Source: UBA1422 sp963676385
Lineage (GTDB): Bacteria; Bacillota; Clostridia; Peptostreptococcales; Anaerovoracaceae
DNA length: 64,000 nt
Assembly (NCBI GenBank): GCA_963676385.2
Contig: CAXXMM010000006.1
Location: forward strand, 186,001 to 250,000
Reading direction: 5' to 3'
The notes beneath the pieces were generated by a model. It was not told where the DNA came from, searched no databases, and saw only the letters and a program-made list of their open reading frames with translations. Below are positions 43,874-52,348 of the stretch, piece after piece (positions within the stretch are counted from its first letter, which is position 1; each line of letters opens with the position of its first letter). The position numbers were made by a program, and so were the translations under genes.

Positions 43874-45245
43874 TGGCTTCTCCCATATGTTTCACCCCAA
43901 CTAAAACAATCTTGGAATCAACACCCAAAATGCCGGCAATTTTGTCGGCATTTCTTTTTGGCAAAATCACTTTGGTAAATCCCATCCGCGCCGCTTCCTT
44001 CACAATCTTTTCCGCATTTTGAACAGCTCGAAGTTCTCCTGTTAACCCGATTTCTCCAATGGCAAGAGTCGTTTTCTCCCATTGTTTTCCCCGGAAAGAA
44101 GAATAGATTGCCAATGCAACCGCAAGGTCCATGGAAGTCCCTTCCGGCTTCAATCCTCCAACAACGTTTACATAAATATCTTGACTCACAAGAGGAAGAC
44201 CAACTTTTCGCTCCAGCACGGCCAAAATCATGTTTAGTCGTTGCAGGTCTACACCAATGGCAGAGCGTCTGGCAAACCCAATACTTGTAGGTGCCGCCAA
44301 AGCTTGAACTTCCAGAAGCAAAGACCGGCTCCCTTCGTGGACAGCCGTTACCACCGAGCCTTCTCCTTGGGTATCCATGGATTCTAGAAAAACAGCGGAT
44401 AGATTCTCAATTTCTTTCAAACCCTCTTCCACCATTTCAAAGGCCCCAATCTCGCTGGTGGTACCAAAGCGGTTCTTGTTGGCCCGAAGGATTCGCAATT
44501 CTTGACTTCGCTCTCCTACCAGATTCAGCACACAGTCCACCAAATGTTCCACTATTTTTGGCCCAGCCAACTCTCCTGATTTTGTCACATGGGCAACAAT
44601 AAAGATGGGGATATTTTCAGTTTTTCCAATGCGCATTAGTTCATTTCCGCAACCTCGAACTTGAGAAACACTTCCCGGCGCCGAATCCATTTCTTCAGTA
44701 TACATGGTTTGAATGGAATCAATAATAATAAAAACAGGATTCAATTGACGGCTCACTTGGCCGATATTTTCAATGTTGGTTTCCGCAAGGAAAAACAAGT
44801 TTTCACTTAGGTCAGGACAGATTCGGTCTGCCCGCATTTTTATCTGTTCTCCTGATTCTTCTCCGGAAACATAAAGAACGGTTCCATATTTTTGGGCAAT
44901 ATTGGCTGCCGCCTCCATAATGATAGTGGACTTGCCAATTCCCGGCTCTCCGGAAATCAGTGTCAAAGAGCCTTTCACAATGCCACCACCCAACACTCTG
45001 TTTAATTCACCAATACCGGTATTCAGTCGTTCTCCACCCCCACCGGCAGTGAGGGACACAAGGCTTTCCGGGAGATTTCGTCCATCCCCCTTGTTCCCTC
45101 GTCTTCTGGTATCGTCTTCCTTGGTCACCACTACTTTTTCTTCCACCATGGTGTTCCACGCACCACAAATACACTGCCCCACCCATTTTGGGCTTTCATT
45201 GCCGCATTCCTGGCATACAAATATGGTTTTTGCCTTTTTTGACAT
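43860..45245 (-). CDS. radA: DNA repair protein RadA (Sms)
   Basis: RadA is a RecA-related branch-migration ATPase in recombinational repair. It has an N-terminal zinc finger (CQECGNESPKWVGQC and CGAW), Walker A GEPGIGKST, the RadA motif KNRFGTTSEIG, and a C-terminal Lon-like domain (DLAVALAIYSS, GEIGLTGELRAVQ). The length of 461 residues is normal. It lies 72 nt after the EF-G-like gene, from which it is separated by a terminator. Confidence 0.95.
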   Translation of the reverse strand: MSKKAKTIFVCQECGNESPKWVGQCICGAWNTMVEEKVVVTKEDDTRRRGNKGDGRNLPESLVSLTAGGGGERLNTGIGELNRVLGGGIVKGSLTLISGEPGIGKSTIIMEAAANIAQKYGTVLYVSGEESGEQIKMRADRICPDLSENLFFLAETNIENIGQVSRQLNPVFIIIDSIQTMYTEEMDSAPGSVSQVRGCGNELMRIGKTENIPIFIVAHVTKSGELAGPKIVEHLVDCVLNLVGERSQELRILRANKNRFGTTSEIGAFEMVEEGLKEIENLSAVFLESMDTQGEGSVVTAVHEGSRSLLLEVQALAAPTSIGFARRSAIGVDLQRLNMILAVLERKVGLPLVSQDIYVNVVGGLKPEGTSMDLAVALAIYSSFRGKQWEKTTLAIGEIGLTGELRAVQNAEKIVKEAARMGFTKVILPKRNADKIAGILGVDSKIVLVGVKHMGEAISAF

Positions 45246-45260
45246 GGAACTTCCTCCTGA

Positions 45261-45294
45261 AAAAATCCGGAAGGAGGCAACGCCCCCTTCCGGT
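45261..45294 (-). terminator. Terminator after the EF-G-like gene
   Basis: CCGGAAGG and CCTTCCGG pair around an 11-nt loop, and the minus strand continues with ATTTTTTC. It lies between the EF-G-like stop and the radA start. Confidence 0.75.
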
Positions 45295-45317
45295 GATGTC
45301 TCGATTTCTCGAGTGTA

Positions 45318-47267
45318 TTAGTTGTTTCGGTCTTCTTCCGCCTTTTTGTGCTCAGCGATAATCTTATCTGCCAAGTGTCCGGGCACAGGTTCATACCGTT
45401 CAAAATTCATTTCGAAGGTGCCTCTGGCCTGCGTCATAGAGCGAACCGTTACAGCATAGTCGAACAGTTCCGACTGCGGAGCCTCGGCCAAGATTTTCTG
45501 CCCGCCACCGGTCAAAGGTTCGGAGCCTAAAATTTTTCCTCGTCTCTTGTTCATGTCGCCCATGATGTCCCCCATATACTCGTCGGGAACGGCAATTTCA
45601 ATATGCATTACCGGTTCCAACAGACAAGGCTTTGCCTCAACAATACCTTTCTTAAATGCCAATCCAGCCGCAATCTTAAAAGCCATTTCGTTGGAGTCAA
45701 CATCGTGGTAAGACCCATCATACAGATCCGCTTTCACACCAACGACCTTGCACCCTGCCAATGGGCCTTTGTCCATGGCTTCTCGAAGTCCCTTTTCAAC
45801 AGCAGGCACGTAGTTCTTCGGAATGGAACCGCCAAAGAGGGATTCCTTAAATTCAAATTCTTCAGTTGTGGGGGAGAAACGAACATGTACATCTCCGTAC
45901 TGCCCGGCACCACCGGATTGTTTCTTGTGTTTGCCCTGAACATCAGAGTTGCCCCGAATGGTTTCTCTGTAGGCAATCTTTTGCTCTACTCGGTCCACAT
46001 CCACACCAAACTTGTCTTTGAGTTTTGCAACAATGACGTTCAACTGTTGTTCACCCTGCCCGCCCAAAAGGGTTTGGTGGGTCTCATTGTTTCGTTCTAA
46101 AATAAAGGAGGGATCTTCTTCCATTAGTCTGTGAAGCCCGCTTCCCACTTTGTCCTCGTCACCCTTGGATCTGGTTTCAACGGCAATATAGAAGGTTGGT
46201 TTCGGGAATGCGATGGGTGGAAATTTTATGATGCTGCCCTTTTCACAAAGGGTATCCCCTGTGCTGGTATGTTGCATTTTGCCAATTGCCACAATGTCTC
46301 CCGCTTCCGCAACTTCTGCATCCGCTCTCTGCTTGCCCCGCAAGAAGAACATGGTACCCAGTTTCTCCACTTTCTCTGTGGAAGCATTATATATTTCCTG
46401 TCCGGACTTGAGTTTGCCGGAAATTACTTTTGCAAAAGAAATTTTTCCCAATACCTGATCTGCCACGGTTTTGAAAATCAAAACGGCTGTCTTTCCTGCA
46501 GGGTCGCAAGGGATTTCTATGGCTTTTTCGTCCCCGTCCACTGCAGCATAAGCATCATGTGCATTGGGTTTTGGTGCAAAATCTATTAGTGATTGTAGAG
46601 TTTCTTTGATGTTCGTGCCGGCAATGGCTGAGCAAGTCAATACCGGAACAATATCCCCTGTGGAGATTCCCTTGGACAATCCCTCGTTGAATTCAGCATC
46701 GGTAAACGCTTCGCCACTGAAGAATTTTTCCATTAGTTCTTCATCCGTCTCGGCAATGGCTTCTGTCAAAGCTTCTTTGTCCTCTAGGGTAACCACTGAA
46801 GTACCAAACTTGGCCTTTAAATCAGCTATTACTTTTTCCACGTCTACATTGTCTTTGTCAATTTTGTTAATTAAGAAAAATTTCGGAACATCGAATTGTT
46901 TACATGCAGCCCAAGCTTTTTCAGTACCGACCTCAATGCCTGCAGATGCATCCACCACAATGGCTGCCGCTTCCACGGCTCTCATGGATGAGGTCATTTC
47001 TCCGACAAAGTCAAAGAATCCCGGGGTGTCAACAAAGTTTATTTTCACTTTGTTGAATTCCACCGGCACCAGTGATGTGCTGATGGAGTAACCTTTTTCT
47101 ATTTCCATCTTGTCCCAGTCAGAAACGGTATTTCCGTCCTCAACTCTTCCCATGCGGTTGATAACACCGGTTGCCAGCAAGGCAGCCTCTAGGAAAGTAG
47201 TTTTACCGCATCCGCCGTGTCCGACGAGGGCAATGTTTCGAATGGTGTTGCTTGTGTAGCCTTTCAT
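45318..47267 (-). CDS. Elongation factor G paralogue (translation GTPase)
   Basis: A 649-residue GTPase of the EF-G family, shorter than the roughly 690-residue housekeeping EF-G and with diverged G motifs (VGHGGCGKTTFLEAA, FVDTPGFFDF, NKIDKD). Domains II to V follow, with GQYGDVHVRFSP and GMSFKIAAGLAFKKG-type stretches. It is likely the auxiliary EF-G-like factor common in Clostridia, of uncertain function in translation or ribosome recycling. The ATG at 47267 is chosen because ATAGGAGGT precedes it; the frame extends to 47294. Confidence 0.88.
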   Translation of the reverse strand: MKGYTSNTIRNIALVGHGGCGKTTFLEAALLATGVINRMGRVEDGNTVSDWDKMEIEKGYSISTSLVPVEFNKVKINFVDTPGFFDFVGEMTSSMRAVEAAAIVVDASAGIEVGTEKAWAACKQFDVPKFFLINKIDKDNVDVEKVIADLKAKFGTSVVTLEDKEALTEAIAETDEELMEKFFSGEAFTDAEFNEGLSKGISTGDIVPVLTCSAIAGTNIKETLQSLIDFAPKPNAHDAYAAVDGDEKAIEIPCDPAGKTAVLIFKTVADQVLGKISFAKVISGKLKSGQEIYNASTEKVEKLGTMFFLRGKQRADAEVAEAGDIVAIGKMQHTSTGDTLCEKGSIIKFPPIAFPKPTFYIAVETRSKGDEDKVGSGLHRLMEEDPSFILERNNETHQTLLGGQGEQQLNVIVAKLKDKFGVDVDRVEQKIAYRETIRGNSDVQGKHKKQSGGAGQYGDVHVRFSPTTEEFEFKESLFGGSIPKNYVPAVEKGLREAMDKGPLAGCKVVGVKADLYDGSYHDVDSNEMAFKIAAGLAFKKGIVEAKPCLLEPVMHIEIAVPDEYMGDIMGDMNKRRGKILGSEPLTGGGQKILAEAPQSELFDYAVTVRSMTQARGTFEMNFERYEPVPGHLADKIIAEHKKAEEDRNN

Positions 47268-47365
47268 TCTATGACCTCCTATTTTTATTTTCACATAGTG
47301 TTGATATTATATCATTTGTCTGCGTCCCACGCAACAAAGAATACCGTATTTTACCTGCTGGCCGC

Positions 47366-47869
47366 CTACATGGCCACAGGTCCGCTGGGCTCGTCTTTCA
47401 TATGACGAAAATAAGGGAGTCTGGCACAAAAACAGGTGACAACAAATGCAATCATCAGCCGAACCACTACCACGATAAACACGTTGGCGCCAACAATGCC
47501 AAAGAGAATCCCCGCTTCAATAATGCCATGGCATAAGACCATGAAAATCCCAATAAGGAGAAAATCCCGCTTGCTCAACGGGGTCTGCTTGTTAAGCTCA
47601 ATCAGGGTTCCTGCCCCATAGGTAATCCCCATAATGACCCCCACCACCAATGGGAACATGGCATTTTTCGTAATCCCCATAGGTTTACCTAAAAATTCCA
47701 ACCGTCCGGCGATTTTTTCCAACACATTGTAGGTAATTAGAAGTTCAATGATAATCATTAGTGGAATCAGGACCTTCAGAAGATTGAACACGGTGTGCAA
47801 GGTACCGTTGAGCATTTCATGAAAAATAAAGCTCCAGCTTTCACTCATAAAAACACACCCCCCAACCAT
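47366..47869 (-). CDS. Nucleoside-recognition (gate) domain membrane protein, second of a pair
   Basis: A 167-residue membrane protein with about four to five hydrophobic segments and the gate-domain signature PLVVGVIMGITYGAGTLIEL. The fold resembles the spore maturation protein SpmB and ferrous-iron or nucleoside gate proteins. It overlaps the first gate-domain gene by 25 nt, so the two are coupled. The transported molecule, if any, is unknown. Confidence 0.75.
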   Translation of the reverse strand: MVGGCVFMSESWSFIFHEMLNGTLHTVFNLLKVLIPLMIIIELLITYNVLEKIAGRLEFLGKPMGITKNAMFPLVVGVIMGITYGAGTLIELNKQTPLSKRDFLLIGIFMVLCHGIIEAGILFGIVGANVFIVVVVRLMIAFVVTCFCARLPYFRHMKDEPSGPVAM

Positions 47870-48279
47870 CCCACAAAGATGCCGGTGAGAACTGCAATTC
47901 CAATGCGAAGCAATGCCATAATCCCACCCGGAAGTCCAATCTTTTGAGCCACAGCCGCTTCAACCGGTATGGAATGAGCCGCCAAGGCAATCATGGCAAT
48001 GGTGGTAATGGCAGCCATGGAGAAATTAAACCCACCTAGGGCTGCAACCACACCGTATTCGTCCGAAAACAAACCGGTCACCACCGGCACGGCGGCATCG
48101 GGAGGCAACCGGAATATTTTCATCACCGGAGACGCAACGTCTTCAAGCCATGGCATCACCGGGGAATATTTGATTAAGACAACCAACAGGTAAATGGGCA
48201 CCATTACTTTCAAAAGCATCAATACGGTTTTCAGACCTTTGATTCCCCCATTTTTTACTGCGGCAAAAAATTTTGACAT
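47845..48279 (-). CDS. Nucleoside-recognition (gate) domain membrane protein, first of a pair
   Basis: A 144-residue membrane protein similar to SpmA-type gate proteins, with LMLLKVMVPIYLLVVLIKY, PVVTGLFSDEYGVVAALGG and a C-terminal pair of hydrophobic segments. It pairs with the overlapping downstream gene and lies 23 nt after asnS. Because it is shorter than SpmA, it is probably a non-sporulation member of the family. Confidence 0.75.
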   Translation of the reverse strand: MSKFFAAVKNGGIKGLKTVLMLLKVMVPIYLLVVLIKYSPVMPWLEDVASPVMKIFRLPPDAAVPVVTGLFSDEYGVVAALGGFNFSMAAITTIAMIALAAHSIPVEAAVAQKIGLPGGIMALLRIGIAVLTGIFVGWLGGVFL

Positions 48280-48302
48280 GATTCCTCCAATGAGTTTTAT
48301 GT

Positions 48303-49715
48303 CTAGAATTCGGCGGTTCTTGGCGTTCTTGGGAAAGGAGTGACGTCCCGAATATTGCCCATACCGGTGACGTACATTATCATTCGTTCAAATCCCAATC
48401 CAAAGCCTGCATGCTCCACACCCCCATATCTGCGAAGATCCATATACCACCAGTAATCCTCTTGGTTCAGCCCCATTTCATCCATCCTGCCCTTTAAGAC
48501 ATCATATCGCTCCTCACGCTGGCTTCCACCGATGATTTCACCCACTCCGGGGGCTAACAGGTCACAGGCTGCAACCGTCTCTCCATCCTCGTTTAGACGC
48601 ATATAAAAAGCTTTGATTTCCTTCGGATAGTCGGTGACAAATACAGGTTTTTGGAAGACCTCTTCACACAAATACCGTTCGTGTTCCGTCTGAAGGTCTG
48701 TTCCCCAAGAAACCGGGAACTGAAAATCCTTTCCTGACTTCTGCAACATCTCAACAGCTTCCGTATAGGAGACTCGCGCAAAATCAGCATTGACAATGGC
48801 CGTCAGTCGATCAATCAATCCCTTGTCCACAAATTGGTTGAAAAACTCCATTTCTTCCGGAGCGTTTTCCAAAACGTAATTGATAATATATTTCACCATG
48901 GCTTCAGCCACTTCCATATCTCCCGATAAGTCGCAAAATGCCATTTCCGGTTCAATCATCCAAAACTCCGATGCATGGCGGCCAGTATTGCTGTTTTCTG
49001 CACGGAAGGTGGGTCCAAAGGTGTAAACATTCCGAAATGCCAAGGCAAAAATCTCAGCCTCCAATTGGCCGCTGACAGTAAGACTGGTTTCTTTCCCAAA
49101 AAAATCTTCATTGTAGTCAATGGTACCATCAGGGTTTTTTGGCAGGTTATCCATGTCCAATGTGGTCACCCGGAACATTTCTCCTGCCCCCTCTGCATCA
49201 CTTCCGGTGATGATTGGGGTATGGACATACACAAAATGGTTGTCTTGAAAGAACTTGTGAATAGCATAGGCAACCAAAGAGCGAACTCGAAAAACAGCAC
49301 TGAACGTGTTGCTTCGTGGTCTTAGGTGGGCGATTTCTCTCAAATACTCCAGGCTATGTCTTTTCTTTTGAAGGGGATAGTCCGAATCGGATCCTGCTTC
49401 AATCTCAATAACGGCGGCCTTGATTTCAAACGGCTGCCCCGCCTGAGGCGTTAATTCAAATCGTCCGGAAACCTTCACCGCAGCGGCAATAGGCGCCTTG
49501 GCAATTTCTTCGTAATTGGCTAGGTGCTCCGCTTCATATACAACCTGCACCGACTTGAAAAAGGTTCCGTCGTTTAATTCAATAAATCCAAATTTGTTGG
49601 ACCCGCGGTTGGTTCGAATCCAGCCTCGCAGTGTAATGGTATGCCCGCCTAATGAGGTGGCATCCTTGTACAATGTTCTTACTGAGGTTTCTTGTGCTCC
49701 CTGTTTCAACATCAT
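48303..49715 (-). CDS. asnS: Asparaginyl-tRNA synthetase
   Basis: AsnS charges tRNA-Asn. The 470-residue class II enzyme has an N-terminal OB-fold anticodon domain (ITLRGWIRTNRGSNKFGFI), motif 2 around TFRAENSNTGRHASEFWMIE, and motif 3 at GFGLGFERMIMYVTG. The start is the ATG at 49715, with a second ATG directly after it. No T-box leader is seen in the 270 nt before it. Confidence 0.95.
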   Translation of the reverse strand: MMLKQGAQETSVRTLYKDATSLGGHTITLRGWIRTNRGSNKFGFIELNDGTFFKSVQVVYEAEHLANYEEIAKAPIAAAVKVSGRFELTPQAGQPFEIKAAVIEIEAGSDSDYPLQKKRHSLEYLREIAHLRPRSNTFSAVFRVRSLVAYAIHKFFQDNHFVYVHTPIITGSDAEGAGEMFRVTTLDMDNLPKNPDGTIDYNEDFFGKETSLTVSGQLEAEIFALAFRNVYTFGPTFRAENSNTGRHASEFWMIEPEMAFCDLSGDMEVAEAMVKYIINYVLENAPEEMEFFNQFVDKGLIDRLTAIVNADFARVSYTEAVEMLQKSGKDFQFPVSWGTDLQTEHERYLCEEVFQKPVFVTDYPKEIKAFYMRLNEDGETVAACDLLAPGVGEIIGGSQREERYDVLKGRMDEMGLNQEDYWWYMDLRRYGGVEHAGFGLGFERMIMYVTGMGNIRDVTPFPRTPRTAEF

Positions 49716-49913
49716 CTCAACATGTCCTTTCTATTTATCTTCAAAATATCATAAAAATGATATCCGAAAAATTCAATGCTTTAACTGCTATATTCTATAT
49801 TGTTTTTACTTATTTCTCAACCACTATTTCCATAGAGTTCCTTGGAAATCCTTGGTTTTCTCTTGATTTGTCCCACCACACCCCTGGACATTCAAGCAAA
49901 TTTTCTCAATTCA

Positions 49914-49922
49914 TGGTATAAT
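49914..49922 (+). promoter_or_regulatory. Extended -10 promoter of the glycosyltransferase-like gene
   Basis: TGGTATAAT matches the extended -10 form. Transcription would start near 49929, just before the hairpin in the leader. Confidence 0.6.
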
Positions 49923-49931
49923 ATTAAAAGA

Positions 49932-49973
49932 AATAATGCAAAAGCCTGTCGTATATGGCCTGGTTGCATTATT
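49932..49973 (+). promoter_or_regulatory. Long inverted repeat in the leader of the glycosyltransferase-like gene
   Basis: AATAATGCAA (49932-49941) and TTGCATTATT (49964-49973) are perfect reverse complements around a 22-nt loop containing GCC and GGC. It fills the leader between the promoter and the ribosome binding site GGGGAGA that begins at 49974, so a folded leader could restrict ribosome access. Confidence 0.55.
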
Positions 49974-49985
49974 GGGGAGAACATC

Positions 49986-51227
49986 ATGAAAGCCAAAACA
50001 CTTAGGGTTGGCATCGGATTTGCCACGGGACGCAAAAGTTTCCGAAAAGTCCTTCGAAGTCAAATTCACAGTTGGGTCGAATCCGGCCTGGTGGAAGATA
50101 CATCCATCTCTTTAAATGTATTTGTTGCCTATGATCTTAGTTATCAAAAAACCCATTCCAAGGATTTTACCAATATCCATCCGGATCAATCCTCCAAACT
50201 GGATGGGGTTTTTTTTGCAGGGAAAGAAGAAATTCAGGACGAGGTCAATGATTTAGTGAGAAGTGGCATTCTTAGTTCAGTGGAGGCCAGCAGAGTATTT
50301 GGAAAAGGATATGCGGGCCAGCGAAATGCCATTTTGTATAGTGCCATTAAAAACCGAATGGATTGCCTGATTTTTTTAGATGATGATGAATATCCTTTTG
50401 CCGTTACCAATGACCATAACCACGCCATCTGGAGTGGGCAGCCTGTGTTGGCCAACCATATTCTGACTATTGGACAGGCAGATTATACCCATGGATATCA
50501 CTGTGGTTATATATCGCCAATCCCATATATGGAATTTAACGACATCTTGCCGGAAAGTGATTTTCAAACCTTTATCGAAGCCATCAGCAACGATATCCTA
50601 AATTGGAAAAATGTGAAAAAAATCATGTCTCAGGGCGGGGTTACTTACTCTGATACCACCGTTCTTCGGGAGCAAAAGATTTATCCCGTAGAAGAAGTCA
50701 ACGGTGCCAAATTTATCTCCGGCGCAAATCTGGGAATCAACATTTCCAGACCGGAACGGATTCTACCTTTTTATAACCCGCCTAACGCTCGTGGGGAAGA
50801 TACCTTCTTAAGCACCTGCCTTGGCAACCGAAATGTCATGCGGGTTCCTTGCTACACTTTCCACGACGGGTTTTCCATGTATCATCGACTGTTGGAGGGT
50901 TCTTTGCCCATTCATCTCCAATTTATCAAAGCTGACAACGACAAGGTAATCCAGCGATTCTATAAGGCATGCGTAGGCTGGGTTCGCTACAAACCTTTGC
51001 TTCTTTACATTACTAATCCAGATGGATTTGACGAAGAAATTGCATCCATGAAAGAAAAGTTGACTGCTGTCCTTCCCAAAGTTTCCGCATACTTTGACCG
51101 ACCGGAATTCATGACCATCCTGTCAGAGCTAGAAAAATATCAGCGAAACGTTAGGAAGCACAATCAGGACTTCATCGAAACCAGAGAAATTTGGGCTCGG
51201 GTCATGGAACACCTAACCCAGGAGTAG
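49986..51227 (+). CDS. GT-A-like glycosyltransferase, function unknown
   Basis: A 413-residue cytoplasmic protein. Its N-terminus (RVGIGFATGRKSFRKVLRSQ) and the DDD motif in LIFLDDDEYPF, with a C-terminal acidic NARGEDTFLSTCLG and helical tail, fit a GT-A-fold nucleotide-sugar transferase, though the family is not one that I recognise. The ATG at 49986 has GGGGAGA before it; an upstream frame to 49842 lacks a ribosome site. It is a single-gene transcript between asnS and the defence-like island, with a terminator after it. Confidence 0.65.
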   Translation: MKAKTLRVGIGFATGRKSFRKVLRSQIHSWVESGLVEDTSISLNVFVAYDLSYQKTHSKDFTNIHPDQSSKLDGVFFAGKEEIQDEVNDLVRSGILSSVEASRVFGKGYAGQRNAILYSAIKNRMDCLIFLDDDEYPFAVTNDHNHAIWSGQPVLANHILTIGQADYTHGYHCGYISPIPYMEFNDILPESDFQTFIEAISNDILNWKNVKKIMSQGGVTYSDTTVLREQKIYPVEEVNGAKFISGANLGINISRPERILPFYNPPNARGEDTFLSTCLGNRNVMRVPCYTFHDGFSMYHRLLEGSLPIHLQFIKADNDKVIQRFYKACVGWVRYKPLLLYITNPDGFDEEIASMKEKLTAVLPKVSAYFDRPEFMTILSELEKYQRNVRKHNQDFIETREIWARVMEHLTQE

Positions 51228-51263
51228 TTCCGCAGAGCACAAAAGAACGAAGCATAATACATC

Positions 51264-51297
51264 AAAAAACCTCATTGAAAGTTTCAATGAGGTTTTT
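51264..51297. terminator. Bidirectional terminator between the glycosyltransferase and DUF4365 genes
   Basis: AAAAACCTCATTGAA and TTCAATGAGGTTTTT pair perfectly around a short loop, with T runs at both ends, between convergent genes. Confidence 0.88.
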
Positions 51298-51308
51298 GTG
51301 CATTTACT

Positions 51309-52295
51309 CTATCTTCCAGTTTCTTTTAGCCATTCCATAAACTCTTTTTCAATTGCACCATGATTAGCCAGTGGCATATTTTCGTAGGCCATTTCTAGAA
51401 AAAAACCAAGCAAGTTACCACGCAACTCCGATACTTCTTTTGACAAATCAAATAGTTCTTTGTATGTAATATCATCTTGCGAAATAAGATTTTCTATTTT
51501 CCCCCTACATTCTTTTATAGTCTTAACTCCTTCCCCTGTGCCAAAAGGTGTATCAAAGATGCCAAGTGGACAATATATTCTTACAATATCGTCCATTTGG
51601 TCAAGGTTAAAACAATAACCTAACGATCTCTCTAAATCAAATTTAATTTTTTTGATTAGGTTGTTTATCGTTTCTCTATATTTTTTCTCGACCTTATTAA
51701 AATTCTTTTCTAATGTCTCCATTAATTTAATCATATTATCTCTGCCGCTTATATCAGTTGAATACTCCTGGATTTTGTCAAATTGCCTAATAATATTATC
51801 AGAAAAATTGGCATAATAACGTATAATTTCAAAAATAAATAATTCAGGTGGCGTTGAGGTATTGCTATTAATACAATTATCTACAGAAATATGAAATGTA
51901 TAACTGTCTTGACCCGATATGTCTTTATTTTCTATCTCTGTAAGCGGAGCTGTCCAATATGCTTGTCCCTTTTTTTCATCGACTAAAAACAAAAATGTTA
52001 CATCTTTTTTCTGCTTCCAGTAGTTAATCGTCTTAACTTCTACTGGATACGAAAAATTAGTTCCACAAGAATTTAATTTGATTTCAATATCGATAGTACC
52101 TTTACACTGTGCATTGAAATTATATTCTGTTGGAAAACCATTTCTAAAAACTGTCCCTATGAAATCAATTCCAAAATCCTGACTTTGATCTAACTCTGTA
52201 AAGATGCAAAAATTTTGCATCACAGATTTTAAGATTGTTGCAGATCTATTGCCTACTTGTTGATTTTTGGTATACTTTGGTAACTTTTCTTCCAT
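51309..52295 (-). CDS. DUF4365-like protein (predicted PD-(D/E)XK-type nuclease fold) with helical C-terminus
   Basis: A 328-residue protein. The first 125 residues resemble DUF4365: a leading helix, DQSQDFGIDFIG (D40, D44), AQCKG (Q63, K65) and later VTFLFLVDEKKGQAYWTAPL, i.e. the D...D...QxK pattern of PD-(D/E)XK enzymes. The rest is helical and charged with no recognised domain. The ATG at 52295 has TGGGGA before it. It follows the RloC-like ATPase gene after 53 nt on the same strand, so the two form an operon. The pairing suggests an effector or DNA/RNA-cutting partner in phage defence; that role is inferred. Confidence 0.65.
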   Translation of the reverse strand: MEEKLPKYTKNQQVGNRSATILKSVMQNFCIFTELDQSQDFGIDFIGTVFRNGFPTEYNFNAQCKGTIDIEIKLNSCGTNFSYPVEVKTINYWKQKKDVTFLFLVDEKKGQAYWTAPLTEIENKDISGQDSYTFHISVDNCINSNTSTPPELFIFEIIRYYANFSDNIIRQFDKIQEYSTDISGRDNMIKLMETLEKNFNKVEKKYRETINNLIKKIKFDLERSLGYCFNLDQMDDIVRIYCPLGIFDTPFGTGEGVKTIKECRGKIENLISQDDITYKELFDLSKEVSELRGNLLGFFLEMAYENMPLANHGAIEKEFMEWLKETGR

Positions 52296-52348
52296 ATTAT
52301 TTCCCCACAAATTTTGATTTGTATAGATAACAATAAATTATATTCTAC

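Noticed and set aside
49608..49625. GGTTCGAATCC, the typical T-loop sequence of a tRNA gene
   Set aside because: It lies inside the intact asnS gene, encoding part of its anticodon-binding domain on the minus strand, and no acceptor stem or anticodon arm surrounds it.
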